This document shows positions 43,522 through 53,403 of a stretch of DNA of 64,000 bases, one piece after another. The stretch is from Paracidovorax cattleyae. GTDB lineage: Bacteria > Pseudomonadota > Gammaproteobacteria > Burkholderiales > Burkholderiaceae_C. The position numbers were made by a program, and so were the translations under genes. The notes beneath the pieces were generated by a model. It had not been told where the DNA came from, searched no databases, and saw nothing but the letters and a program-made list of their open reading frames with translations. The stretch lies in the NCBI RefSeq assembly GCF_900104515.1, contig NZ_FNJL01000004.1:1-64000 (forward strand). Direction: 5' to 3'. How positions within the stretch are numbered: the stretch's first letter is position 1; every line of letters starts with the position of its first letter.

Positions 43522-44177
43522 CCCCTGCTGCCAGCGCGCCCCTGGAGCGCCCCGTCCGCCTGTTCCTCGTCGATGACCATGCCCTGGTGCGCGACGGCCT
43601 GCGCGCGCGCCTGGGCAGCCTGCCGTGGGTGGCGATCGTGGGCGAGGCCTCCGGCGCGGACGAGGCGGAGCCGCTGATCGCGCGGCTGGCACCCGGCATC
43701 GTCCTCATGGACGTGGGCATGAAGGGCGTGAGCGGGCTGGACCTCGCTGCCCGCCTGCTGGCCGGCAACGGCGCCCCGCGGGTGCTCATGCTCAGCATGT
43801 ACGACAACCCCGAGTACGTGCAGCGCGCCCTGCAGGTGGGCGCCAGCGGCTACGTGCTCAAGGATGCGCCGGCGTCAGAACTGGTCGCGGCACTGGAGGC
43901 GGTGGCCGCGGGCGGCACCTTCCTCAGCCCGGCCGTGTCGCAGCGGCTCTTCCGCAACCAGGCCCCGAAGCCGCTGCTCACCCCGCGCGAGAGCGAGATC
44001 CTGGCGGCGCTGGGCCGCGGCGCGTCCAGCAAGCAGATCGCCTGCGGCCTCGGCCTGAGCGTGCGCACGGTGGAGGCGCACCGGCAGAACATCCGCCGGC
44101 GGCTGGAACTGGGCAGCCTGGCGGAGCTGATCCGCTATGCCGTCGAGCACGCGAAGCGCTTCGATACGGGCCGCTGA
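43518..44177 (+). CDS. NarL/FixJ-family response regulator
   Basis: 219 residues. Receiver domain (~13-130) with the DD pair in LFLVDDHALVRDGL, phospho-accepting Asp in GIVLMDVGMKG, the switch Ser in MLSMYD and Lys in GYVLKDAP. The LuxR-type helix-turn-helix (~153-215) reads LTPRESEILAALGRGASSKQ and SVRTVEAHRQNIRRRL. Coupled to the upstream kinase by a four-base overlap. The likely target is cstA-ybdD immediately downstream. Confidence 0.93.
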   Translation: MTPAASAPLERPVRLFLVDDHALVRDGLRARLGSLPWVAIVGEASGADEAEPLIARLAPGIVLMDVGMKGVSGLDLAARLLAGNGAPRVLMLSMYDNPEYVQRALQVGASGYVLKDAPASELVAALEAVAAGGTFLSPAVSQRLFRNQAPKPLLTPRESEILAALGRGASSKQIACGLGLSVRTVEAHRQNIRRRLELGSLAELIRYAVEHAKRFDTGR

Positions 44178-44202
44178 CGCCCAGGGCCTGTCGCCAGATC
44201 CT

Positions 44203-44214
44203 AGGGTTGTCCCT
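44203..44214. promoter_or_regulatory. Small dyad AGGG-TTGT-CCCT upstream of cstA
   Basis: A 4+4+4 inverted repeat 119 bases before the cstA ATG, in the gap after the response regulator gene. Short GC dyads are typical NarL-type sites, but one weak copy is not proof. The cstA ribosome-binding site (CAGGAGA) is at the end of the same gap. Confidence 0.25.
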
Positions 44215-44332
44215 TACGAAATTCCACCCGGGCCACCTACGTGGCAGGGCGGATGCGCGGCGCGACCCCGGCCGGGATACTGGGCGGCCCCCGGACCACC
44301 GGGGCCTTTCCCGCATTCAGGAGACAAATCCC

Positions 44333-46396
44333 ATGCCCCTCATCCGCCGCCACCTGGTGTGGCTCTGCATCGCCGTGCTCGGCGCCTGGGCGCTCGGCAC
44401 CGTCGCGCTGACGCGCGGCGAGGCCGTCAGCGCGCTCTGGATCGTCGTCGCGGCGGTCTGCGTCTATCTGATCGCCTACCGCTACTACAGCCTGTTCATC
44501 GCCCAGCGCGTGCTGGGGCTGGACGCCAAGCGCTCTACACCGGCCTGGCGCCACAACGACGGGCTGGACTACGTGCCCACCCACAAGCACGTGCTGTTCG
44601 GCCACCATTTCGCCGCCATCGCGGGCGCAGGGCCCCTGGTGGGCCCGGTGCTGGCCGCGCAGATGGGCTACGTGCCCGGCCTGCTGTGGCTGCTGGCGGG
44701 CGTGGTGTTCGCCGGCGCCGTGCAGGATTTCATCGTGCTCTTCATCTCCACGCGGCGCGACGGCCGATCGCTGGGCGACCTGGTCAAGCAGGAGATGGGC
44801 ACCGTTCCGGGCCTGATCGCGCTCTTCGGCACCTTCATGATCATGATCATCATCCTGGCCGTGCTGGCGCTGATCGTGGTCAAGGCGCTGGCCGAGTCGC
44901 CCTGGGGCGCGTTCACCGTGGCCGCGACCATTCCCGTGGCGCTGTTCATGGGCGTGTACCTGCGCTTCCTGCGCCCGGGCCGCATCGCCGAGGTGTCCGT
45001 CATCGGCTTCGTGCTGCTGATGGCCGCCATCTTCGGCGGGCAGGCCGTGGCCGCGCACCCCACCTGGGGCCCGGCCTTCACCTTCTCGGGCACCACGCTC
45101 ACCTGGATGCTGATCGGCTACGGCTTCGTGGCCGCGTCGCTGCCGGTGTGGCTGCTGCTGGCGCCGCGCGACTACCTCTCCACCTTCCTGAAGATCGGCA
45201 CCATCGTGGCGCTGGCCATCGGCATCGTGGTGGTGGCGCCCACACTGGAGATGCCGGCCATCACGCAGTTCGCGCAGGGCAACGGCCCGGTGTGGTCGGG
45301 CAGCCTGTTCCCGTTCCTCTTCATCACCATCGCCTGCGGCGCGGTGTCGGGCTTCCACGCGCTGATCTCCTCGGGCACCACGCCCAAGATGCTGGAGAAC
45401 GAGACCCACGCCCGCTACATCGGCTACGGCGGCATGCTGGCCGAATCCTTCGTCGCCGTGATGGCGCTGGTGGCCGCCTCGTGCATCAACCCCGGCATCT
45501 ACTTCGCGATGAACAGCCCGGCGGCGCTCGTGGGCACCACGCCCGAGGCCGTGGCGCAGACGCTCTCCACCTGGGGCTTCGTGATCACGCCCGACATGCT
45601 GGTGCAGACTGCCAAGGACGTGGGCGAGCACACCATCCTGGGCCGCGCCGGCGGCGCGCCGACGCTCGCCGTGGGCATGGCGCACATCCTGCACCAGGTG
45701 GTGGGCGGGCCGGCCATGATGGCCTTCTGGTACCACTTCGCGATCCTGTTCGAGGCGCTGTTCATCCTCACCGCGGTGGACGCCGGCACGCGTGCGGGCC
45801 GCTTCATGCTGCAGGACCTGCTGGGCAGCTTCGTGCCGGCCTTGAAGCGCACCGATTCGCTGCCGGCCAACCTGGTGGCCACCGCGCTGTGCGTGGGCGC
45901 CTGGGGCTACTTCCTCTACCAGGGCGTGGTCGATCCGCTGGGCGGCATCAACACGCTGTGGCCGCTGTTCGGCATCTCCAACCAGATGCTGGCCGCCGTG
46001 GCGCTGATGCTGGGCACCGTGGTGCTGTTCCGCATGAAGCGCGAGGCCTTCGCCTGGGTGACCATCGCCCCGGCCGCCTGGCTGCTGGCATGCACGCTCA
46101 CGGCCGGCTGGCAGAAGATCTTCTCGGCCGACCCGAAGATCGGCTTCCTGTCGCACGCCGCGAAGTACGCCGACGGCATCGCCCAGGGCACGGTGATCGC
46201 GCCGGCCAGGACGGCCGAGGCCATGTCGCGCATCGTGCTCAACGACCGCATCAACGCCGGGCTGTGCGCGCTGTTCATCTTCGTGGTGCTGAGCGTGCTG
46301 GTCTACAGCGTGCGCGCCTGCCTGCAGGCCCGCGCCGCCCACCGCCCCACGGCACAGGAGACGCCCTTCGAGGCCCTGCCGGAGGGCGCGCGGTGA
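44333..46396 (+). CDS. cstA: CstA-family carbon starvation/pyruvate transporter
   Basis: 687 residues with ~16-18 membrane segments. Seen: N-terminal YYSLFIAQRVLGLD, the highly conserved YVPTHKHVLFGHHFAAIAGA followed by GPLVGPVLAAQMGY, GAVQDFIVLFISTRRDGRSL, HALISSGTTPKMLENETHAR, and LFGISNQMLAAVAL. Family members import pyruvate or peptides under carbon limitation. The preceding two-component system is the probable regulator. The stop overlaps the ybdD start (GTGA). Confidence 0.93.
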   Translation: MPLIRRHLVWLCIAVLGAWALGTVALTRGEAVSALWIVVAAVCVYLIAYRYYSLFIAQRVLGLDAKRSTPAWRHNDGLDYVPTHKHVLFGHHFAAIAGAGPLVGPVLAAQMGYVPGLLWLLAGVVFAGAVQDFIVLFISTRRDGRSLGDLVKQEMGTVPGLIALFGTFMIMIIILAVLALIVVKALAESPWGAFTVAATIPVALFMGVYLRFLRPGRIAEVSVIGFVLLMAAIFGGQAVAAHPTWGPAFTFSGTTLTWMLIGYGFVAASLPVWLLLAPRDYLSTFLKIGTIVALAIGIVVVAPTLEMPAITQFAQGNGPVWSGSLFPFLFITIACGAVSGFHALISSGTTPKMLENETHARYIGYGGMLAESFVAVMALVAASCINPGIYFAMNSPAALVGTTPEAVAQTLSTWGFVITPDMLVQTAKDVGEHTILGRAGGAPTLAVGMAHILHQVVGGPAMMAFWYHFAILFEALFILTAVDAGTRAGRFMLQDLLGSFVPALKRTDSLPANLVATALCVGAWGYFLYQGVVDPLGGINTLWPLFGISNQMLAAVALMLGTVVLFRMKREAFAWVTIAPAAWLLACTLTAGWQKIFSADPKIGFLSHAAKYADGIAQGTVIAPARTAEAMSRIVLNDRINAGLCALFIFVVLSVLVYSVRACLQARAAHRPTAQETPFEALPEGAR

Positions 46397-46671
46397 AACC
46401 GGCGGCCGACGGCAGCGGCAATGCCGGCGGCTGCAGCGCCGCGGGCCGGCCGCTGCAGGCCGCGCGCGACGCCGTGCAGGCCGTCGCCACGGGCGGGCGC
46501 TACCTCGCACAGTCGCTGCGCCTCATGGTGGGCCTGCCCGACTACGATGCCTATCTGACCCACCGCGAGCGCACGCATCCCGGCGAGCCGGTCATGAGCT
46601 ATGCCGAGTTCTTCCGGGAGCGCCAGGACGCGCGCTACGGTGGCAACGGGCGCATCGGGCGCTGCTGCTGA
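46393..46671 (+). CDS. ybdD: YbdD/YjiX-family small protein
   Basis: 92 residues. The C-terminal half matches the YbdD/YjiX family that accompanies CstA transporters: LRLMVGLPDYDAYLTHRERT then HPGEPVMSYAEFFRERQDAR. Starts with GTG at 46393, overlapping the cstA stop by four bases. The extended Gly/Ala-rich N-terminus (~25 residues) is longer than in E. coli, whose homologue is ~65 residues, so an internal start is possible. Function is unknown, probably accessory to the transporter. Confidence 0.85.
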   Translation: MKPAADGSGNAGGCSAAGRPLQAARDAVQAVATGGRYLAQSLRLMVGLPDYDAYLTHRERTHPGEPVMSYAEFFRERQDARYGGNGRIGRCC

Positions 46672-46688
46672 AGGTCAGGCCGCAGGGA

Positions 46689-47066
46689 TCACCACTCCCC
46701 GCACTCCATGCGGATCGCCACTTCGCAGTCGCCGAAGATTTCGAGTTTGGCGATCTTCACGCGCACGCCGAGCACGCCGGGCAGCTGCATCAGGCGCCGC
46801 GTGAGCTTGCCGATCAGGCTCTCCAGCAGGTTCACGTGCTCGGCCGTGCATTCGTCGATGATGATCTGGCGCACCTTGCGGTAGTCCAGCACGTGGCCGA
46901 TGTCGTCGTCGTGCGGCAGCAGCGGCTGGCGGCCCTGGTTGAGTTCGGCATCGACCTGGATGGGCTGGGGCGCGGTCTTCTCATGGTCGAGGATGCCCAG
47001 GTTGGCGTCGAAGCGCAAACCGGTGAGCGTGAGGATCTGGAGGCCGCCGTCGTGGTGCATGGGCAT
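46689..47066 (-). CDS. folB: Dihydroneopterin aldolase
   Basis: 125 residues. Folate pathway enzyme that splits dihydroneopterin to 6-hydroxymethyl-dihydropterin and glycolaldehyde. Seen: LTGLRFDANLGILDHEKTAP with the active Glu, PIQVDAEL, LDYRKVRQIIIDECTAEHVN, LLESLIGKLT, and the C-terminal catalytic Lys region VKIAKLEIFGDCEVAI. ATGs at 47066 and 47060 are both possible; neither has a strong ribosome-binding site. It follows a pteridine-reductase-like gene on the same strand, 63 bases away. Confidence 0.9.
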   Translation of the reverse strand: MPMHHDGGLQILTLTGLRFDANLGILDHEKTAPQPIQVDAELNQGRQPLLPHDDDIGHVLDYRKVRQIIIDECTAEHVNLLESLIGKLTRRLMQLPGVLGVRVKIAKLEIFGDCEVAIRMECGEW

Positions 47067-47129
47067 GGTGGCTGGAAGCAAAAGCAGAATGAGTGAATGG
47101 AAAGGCGTGCCAGGCTTGTGCGCCGCGCC

Positions 47130-47915
47130 TCACATGAGCGAGAAGTCGCGCTCGAAGCGCATCAGGTGCTGGCCGCCGTCCACCAGCAGCGTGGTGCCGG
47201 TGATCGAGCGGTTCTCCAGCGCGAAGCGCACGGCGGCGGCCACGTCCTCGGGCGTGGAGGAGCGGCCCAGGGGGCTCTGCCGGTGCAGCTCGCGGAATTT
47301 CTCATCGGACAGCATGTGGCTGGTGAGCGTGAGCCCGGGCGCCACCCCCACCACGCGCACGCGCGGGGCCAGGGCCTGGGCGAGCAGGGTGGTGGCCGAT
47401 TCGAGCGCGGCCTTGGAGAGCGTGTAGCTCAGGAAGTCGGGGTTCGGGTTCCAGAGCTTCTGGTCGAGCAGGTTCACGACCGCGCCTTGCGGTGGGTCGG
47501 CTCGTGCGCCGTCGCGCGAGGCGAGATGCGCATGCAGCGCCTGCGCCAGCAGGATCGGCGCGGCGGTGTTGCTGCGCAGGTGCTTTTCGAGGGCCGCGAA
47601 GCCGAAGCTCGCCGCATCGTCGTGCTCGAAGAGCGAAGCGCTGTTGACCACGGCATCCACCGTACCGAGTTCCTCGGCCACGCGCGGCAGCAGGGCGCGC
47701 ACGGCGGCTTCTTCGTGGAAGTCGGCACCGAAGGCGGCGCTGCCCGGCGTGAGCACGGCGCAGTCGGCAGCCGTGCGCAGCGCATCTTCGCGCGAGCCGC
47801 GGTAATGCACGGCCACGCGCCAGCCCGCGGCGGCGAGCGCCAGGGCGATCTCGCGGCCGAGGCGCCGGGCGGCGCCGGTGACCAGCACGGTACGGGGGGG
47901 AGCAGAAGAGGGCAT
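47130..47915 (-). CDS. Short-chain dehydrogenase, pteridine reductase/FolM-like
   Basis: 261 residues. Rossmann fold with LVTGAARRLGREIALALAAA (NADP motif; the Arg pair after the glycines is typical of pteridine reductases), VNSASLFEHDD in place of the NNAG motif, the catalytic Tyr/Lys in SYTLSKAA, and GVAPGLTLTS. Its closeness to folB supports a role in reducing dihydrobiopterin-type or dihydromonapterin cofactors. I have not assigned folM because I cannot check substrate residues. The start lies 16 bases from the divergent methyltransferase start. Confidence 0.83.
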   Translation of the reverse strand: MPSSAPPRTVLVTGAARRLGREIALALAAAGWRVAVHYRGSREDALRTAADCAVLTPGSAAFGADFHEEAAVRALLPRVAEELGTVDAVVNSASLFEHDDAASFGFAALEKHLRSNTAAPILLAQALHAHLASRDGARADPPQGAVVNLLDQKLWNPNPDFLSYTLSKAALESATTLLAQALAPRVRVVGVAPGLTLTSHMLSDEKFRELHRQSPLGRSSTPEDVAAAVRFALENRSITGTTLLVDGGQHLMRFERDFSLM

Positions 47916-47931
47916 GGGGGACAATCGGGCC

Positions 47932-49062
47932 GTGACGACGACAGAACAGCCCCCCAGTTTATCGAGCGCCCTGGCCCGGCGCATCGCCGATGGTATCGCC
48001 GAGGCCGGCGGCTGGATCGGTTTCGACCGGTTCATGGAATGGGCCCTCTACACGCCCGGCCTGGGCTACTACGCCAACGCGCTGCCGAAGTTCGGCGCGC
48101 TGCCGCAGTCGGGCAGCGATTTCGTGACCGCGCCGGAGCTCTCCCCCGTGTTCGGCCAGGCCCTGGCGCGGCAGGTGCGCGAGGCGCTGGACGCCACGGG
48201 CACCGACGAGGTGTGGGAGTTCGGCGCAGGCTCCGGCGCCCTGGCCGCGCAGTTGCTGGAGGCGCTGGGCGACCGCGTGCGGCGCTACACCATCGTGGAC
48301 CTGTCGGGCAGCCTGCGCGAGCGCCAGCGCGAGCGGCTCGCGCCCTGGAGCGACCGCGTGCAGTGGGCGCAGGCGCTTCCGGAGCGCATCGAGGGTGTGG
48401 TGGCAGGCAACGAAGTGCTCGACGCCATGCCGGTGCAGTTGCTGGCCCGCCACGGCGGCGCGGAAGGCGGTAGGTGGCACGAGCGTGGCGTGGTCGTGGA
48501 AGAGTGCGGCGGCGCCGAACCCCGCTTCGCCTGGGAAGACCGCCCCACGGCGCTGCGCCCGCCCTTCGAGCCCGAGGGCCCGCAGGACTACCTGACCGAG
48601 ATCCATGCGCAGGGCGAGGGCTTCCTGCGCATGCTGGGGCAGCGACTCGCGCGCGGCGCGGCCTTCCTGATCGACTACGGATTTCCCGAGGCCGAGTACT
48701 ACCACCCCCAGCGCCACATGGGCACGCTGGTGTGCCACCGGGCCCACCAGGTCGATTCCGATCCGCTCGCCGACGTGGGCGCGAAGGACATCACCGCGCA
48801 CGTCAATTTCACTGCGATGGCCGTGGCCGCGCAGGAGGCAGGGCTGGAGGTGCTGGGCTACACCACGCAGGCGCATTTCCTCATCAACTGCGGCCTGCTC
48901 TCCCTGCTGGAGCCGCTGCCGCAGGCGCAGCGGGCGCAGGCCGCCAAGCTCATGATGGAGCACGAGATGGGCGAGCTTTTCAAGGTGCTGGCCGTGGGCG
49001 CGGGCGTGCCGGCGTGGACGCCGATGGGCTTCGCGCGCGGCGACCGCACCCACCGGCTGTAG
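47932..49062 (+). CDS. MidA/NDUFAF7-family SAM-dependent methyltransferase
   Basis: 376 residues. Seen: ARRIADGIAEAGGWIGFDRF, MEWALYTPGLGYYANALPKF, SDFVTAPELSPVFGQALARQ, the SAM site VWEFGAGSGALAAQLLEALG, and GNEVLDAMPVQLLARH. The last three are signatures of the family whose mitochondrial member methylates an arginine of complex I subunit NDUFS2. The GTG at 47932 is used because the upstream ATG at 47914 would overlap the start codon of the divergent gene. No second gene of a clear operon follows. Confidence 0.88.
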   Translation: MTTTEQPPSLSSALARRIADGIAEAGGWIGFDRFMEWALYTPGLGYYANALPKFGALPQSGSDFVTAPELSPVFGQALARQVREALDATGTDEVWEFGAGSGALAAQLLEALGDRVRRYTIVDLSGSLRERQRERLAPWSDRVQWAQALPERIEGVVAGNEVLDAMPVQLLARHGGAEGGRWHERGVVVEECGGAEPRFAWEDRPTALRPPFEPEGPQDYLTEIHAQGEGFLRMLGQRLARGAAFLIDYGFPEAEYYHPQRHMGTLVCHRAHQVDSDPLADVGAKDITAHVNFTAMAVAAQEAGLEVLGYTTQAHFLINCGLLSLLEPLPQAQRAQAAKLMMEHEMGELFKVLAVGAGVPAWTPMGFARGDRTHRL

Positions 49063-49077
49063 GCGGCCCGCCTCGCT

Positions 49078-50175
<1,098 letters not shown>

Positions 50176-50208
50176 GGAGGGTTTCTCTCTCTTTGCGAAG
50201 GAAGGGGT

Positions 50209-51087
50209 TCAGTCCTTGACGCCGCCCGCCGTGAGGCCGTGCACCAGGTACCTGCGCACCAGCACGGTGAACACCACCACCGGGAACATCACCAGCGTGC
50301 CGCCCGCGGCGATCTTGGACCACTCCCAGCCCTCGTACTGCAGGAAGTTGACGATGGCCACGGGCGCGGTCACGGCCTGCGTGCGGGTGAGGATGAGGGC
50401 ATAGAAGAAGTCGTTCCACGCGAAGACGAAGCACAGCACCGCGGTGGCGGCCACGCCCGGCGCGGCCAGCGGCAGCGTGATGCGCCAGAACGCCTGCCAG
50501 ACGCCGCAGCCGTCGATGTACGCCGCTTCTTCGAGCGCAGTAGGCACCGCCTCGAAGAAGGTCTGCATGAGCCAGATGACGATGGCGAGATTGAACGTGA
50601 GGTACACCAGCGCGAGGCCGAAGAGGGTGTCCTGCAGCCCGAGCCAGCGGTAGGCCAGGAAGAACGGGATGGTGAAGGCGATCGGCGGCGCCATGCGCGT
50701 CACCAGGATCCACAGCGCCACGTGCCGGCGGCCCGGGAACTGCCAGCGCGTGAGCGCGTAGGCCGCGGGCACGCCGATGGCCAGCGACAGCACGGTCGAG
50801 AGCGTGCTCACCGCCAGGCTGTTGAGGAACGAGCGCGGGAAGCTGCCCTGCAGCAGGGCGCGGAAGCCGTCCAGCGTCGGGATGAACAGCAGGCTGTCCT
50901 CGAACAGGTCGGCCGCGGGCTTGAAGGCCAGGTGCACCAGCCAGAGGAACGGGAACAGCGCGGCCGCCAGCAGCGCCAGCGCGGCGATGGCGCGTGCATG
51001 GCGCCGCAGCCAGCCGCGGCGCGTGCGGTGTCCGGCGGGCGCGCCGTCCCGTGCCGGGATCGGCAGTGCGGCGTCAGTGCCTGGCAT
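50209..51087 (-). CDS. ABC sugar-type permease 2 (MalG-like)
   Basis: 292 residues, six membrane segments. Seen: SFLNSLAVSTLSTVLSLAIG and the EAA loop LEEAAYIDGCGVWQAFWRIT followed by LPLAAPG, which contacts the ATPase. A Pro/Arg-rich cytoplasmic N-terminus of ~30 residues precedes TM1. It overlaps the permease 1 gene by 14 bases. The pair forms the membrane channel of a CUT1-type importer. Confidence 0.92.
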   Translation of the reverse strand: MPGTDAALPIPARDGAPAGHRTRRGWLRRHARAIAALALLAAALFPFLWLVHLAFKPAADLFEDSLLFIPTLDGFRALLQGSFPRSFLNSLAVSTLSTVLSLAIGVPAAYALTRWQFPGRRHVALWILVTRMAPPIAFTIPFFLAYRWLGLQDTLFGLALVYLTFNLAIVIWLMQTFFEAVPTALEEAAYIDGCGVWQAFWRITLPLAAPGVAATAVLCFVFAWNDFFYALILTRTQAVTAPVAIVNFLQYEGWEWSKIAAGGTLVMFPVVVFTVLVRRYLVHGLTAGGVKD

Positions 51088-52024
51088 GGTCGTTCCATCC
51101 CAGCCGCCCCACCAGCCAGCTCAGTGCGAAGACGCCCGCCAGGATCACCGTGGCGATCGCGCTGGAGTAGCCCCAGTAGGAGAAATTGAAGGCCTGTATG
51201 AAGCCGTAGTAGTTGGTCACCTCGGTCACGTTGCCGGGGCCGCCGTCGGTCAGCACGAAGATCAGCGGAAACGCCTTGAAGCTGTCGATCAGCCGGAACA
51301 GCCCGCACACCACCAGCACCGGGCGGATGTGCGGGAACACGATGTGGCGGAACAACTGCCAGCGGTTGGCGCCATCGAGGCTCGCGGCCTCCAGCGGATC
51401 GGCCGGCATCATCTGCAGCGCCGCCAGCACCATCAGCATGGTGAAGGGGAACCACTGCCAGGTGTCGGCGAAGGCGATGGCCCAGAGGGCGGTGTCCGGG
51501 TTGGCGATGAGCGAACGCACGGGCCAGCCGGCGGCCTCCAGCGCGCGGTGCACCGGGCTCACATCGGGCGTGAACAGGATCTTCCAGATCAGCGCCACCA
51601 CGATGGGCGGCAGCACCATGGGGATGAGGAAGGCCCCGCGCACCGCACCCAGCACCCGGGACGGACGGTTCAGCAGCATCGCCAGTCCCAGCCCCACGGC
51701 CAGCTGCAGCGCGACGCTGGCGGCCGACAGCTTGAGCTGCGTGGCGATGGAGCCGAGAAAGCGCGCGTCTTCCAGCAGGTGCCGATAGTTGCCCAGCGGA
51801 TCGCGGAAGTGGAAGGTGCCCGCCGGGTCGGTGAGGCTCAGCGGCGTGAGGCTGGCCACCACCAGTGCCGCGGCCGGCACCAGGGTGATCGCCAGCAGCA
51901 CGATGAGCGCCGGCGCTAGCCCGAACGCGAAGGCGCGCCGGCGCGCGGCCTGCCAGCCCCGGGAACCGGGCGATGCCTGCGCCCCCGTCGTTGCGGATGC
52001 GGCGAGTGCGTTGGCGGCGCCCAT
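51074..52024 (-). CDS. ABC sugar-type permease 1 (MalF/UgpA-like)
   Basis: 316 residues, six membrane segments. Seen: LKLSAASVALQLAVGLGLAM, FLIPMVLPPIVVALIWKILF, and the EAA loop PLEAASLDGANRWQLFRHIV followed by FPHIRP. Starts three bases after the binding-protein stop. Substrate specificity lies mainly in the binding protein. Confidence 0.92.
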   Translation of the reverse strand: MGAANALAASATTGAQASPGSRGWQAARRRAFAFGLAPALIVLLAITLVPAAALVVASLTPLSLTDPAGTFHFRDPLGNYRHLLEDARFLGSIATQLKLSAASVALQLAVGLGLAMLLNRPSRVLGAVRGAFLIPMVLPPIVVALIWKILFTPDVSPVHRALEAAGWPVRSLIANPDTALWAIAFADTWQWFPFTMLMVLAALQMMPADPLEAASLDGANRWQLFRHIVFPHIRPVLVVCGLFRLIDSFKAFPLIFVLTDGGPGNVTEVTNYYGFIQAFNFSYWGYSSAIATVILAGVFALSWLVGRLGWNDHARH

Positions 52025-52027
52025 GGC

Positions 52028-53362
52028 TCAGATCTTCTGGCCCGCGCGGCGCAGCTCGGCGATGGACTGCGCCTGCGCCTGCTGCATCGCCTGCCGCGCA
52101 TTTGCCTGGCCCGAGGCGATGAGCGCAATGGCCTTGTTGAGCTGCTGGTCCACCTGCGGATAGACCGACACGGTGCGGTACTTCATGTGGCCGGTGTGTT
52201 CGGCCTGGCTGATCGAGTCGAGCGACAGCTGCGCGAGGTCGCTGCCGTTGATGCGCTGTCGGCTGCGGAATTCGGGCGAGTCGATGTCGGAGCGCCGCGC
52301 GGGCGAGCCGTAGCCCGCCGCCACGGCGCGCCGCGTGGTCTGCCTGGACAGCGCCCACTGGATGAAGGCCCATGCGGCCTCCTTGTTGCGCGACCCGGCG
52401 GGAATGCCCAGGCCGTGCACGGCGGTGCCCGGGAACCGCCCGGCCGGGCCCTTCGGCACGAAGCCGAACTTCACCGTCTTGAGCGTCTTGCTGGTGGCCG
52501 CGTCGCCCAGCTGCGCGAGGTGCAGCTGTCCCGCGTCGGAGAAGTTGACTCGCCCGAGCTTGAGCGCCTGCGTGACCTGGTCCGGCTGGTAGGTGATCGC
52601 GCCATCGGGGCCGAATTCGCGGATCAGATTTGCATAGTAGTCGGCAGCGGCCACGGCCTCGGGCGTGTCCAGCGTGGGAAACAGGTCGTCGGGCGCCTTG
52701 CGGAACACGTCGCCGCCGAAGGCGTGCAGGTAGGGCACGAAGGTCCAGCCGTAGTGGCTGTCGGAGACGAAGCCCGCCACGCGCTCCTTCCTGTTCACGG
52801 CGCGCAGCACCTTCACGAGGTCATCGGTGGTGTCGGGAAACGCCAGGCCCGCCTGCTGCACGAGGTCGAACCGCGACGAGACCGACAGCAATGCCTCGGC
52901 CGTCCACGGAATCCCGTAGAGCCTGCCGTCGCGGCCCGTCTCGGGCGCGCGCGCCCCGCTCAGGAAGTCGTTCAGGTCCCAGTCGGCCGGCGTGTGCTGC
53001 GGGTTGGCGATGAATTCGTCCAGCGGCGTGAGCCAGCCGGAATCGATCCAGCGGCTGGAGTAGATGAAGGTCACGTTCACCACGTCGTAGGCCGAGCCCT
53101 TGGTGGACAGCTCCAGGTCCGCGCGCTGGTTGTACACCGGGAACGAGGGCGCATCGAAATTCACCTTCGCTCCCGACAGCGCCTCGAACTCCGGCAGCCA
53201 CTGCTGCAGCAGCCGGGGGTAGGCGGCGCTGAAGGTGGAGACGTTCAGCGTCGTGCCCTGGAAGCGGCGGGCGCCGCCGGGCTGCGCGCCGGAGAGCCCC
53301 GGCAGCAGAAGGGAAGCCCCGATGCCGGTGGCGGCTTGCAGGAGGTGGCGGCGTTGCGTCAT
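52028..53362 (-). CDS. Extracellular solute-binding protein (CUT1/family 1)
   Basis: 444 residues. The signal peptide starts MTQRRHLLQAATGIGASLLL with a twin-arginine-like RR. The mature fold shows LNVSTFSAAYPRLLQQWLPE, NQRADLELSTKGSAYDVVNV, GIPWTAEALLSVSSRFDLVQ and the domain closing helix AWAFIQWALS. These are typical of family-1 binding proteins for sugars, sugar phosphates and related polyols. The ligand is not predictable. The next gene upstream on the same strand is a TauD-type dioxygenase, so a sulfated or otherwise modified organic is plausible. Confidence 0.9.
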   Translation of the reverse strand: MTQRRHLLQAATGIGASLLLPGLSGAQPGGARRFQGTTLNVSTFSAAYPRLLQQWLPEFEALSGAKVNFDAPSFPVYNQRADLELSTKGSAYDVVNVTFIYSSRWIDSGWLTPLDEFIANPQHTPADWDLNDFLSGARAPETGRDGRLYGIPWTAEALLSVSSRFDLVQQAGLAFPDTTDDLVKVLRAVNRKERVAGFVSDSHYGWTFVPYLHAFGGDVFRKAPDDLFPTLDTPEAVAAADYYANLIREFGPDGAITYQPDQVTQALKLGRVNFSDAGQLHLAQLGDAATSKTLKTVKFGFVPKGPAGRFPGTAVHGLGIPAGSRNKEAAWAFIQWALSRQTTRRAVAAGYGSPARRSDIDSPEFRSRQRINGSDLAQLSLDSISQAEHTGHMKYRTVSVYPQVDQQLNKAIALIASGQANARQAMQQAQAQSIAELRRAGQKI

Positions 53363-53403
53363 GGGTGCGGAAGGCGAAGGTCGGGCGGATGGAAGGGAGC
53401 GGG

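Noticed and set aside
47914-47931. ATG at 47914 as start of the MidA-like gene
   Set aside because: It overlaps the start codon of the divergent reductase gene; the GTG at 47932 fits the protein start better.
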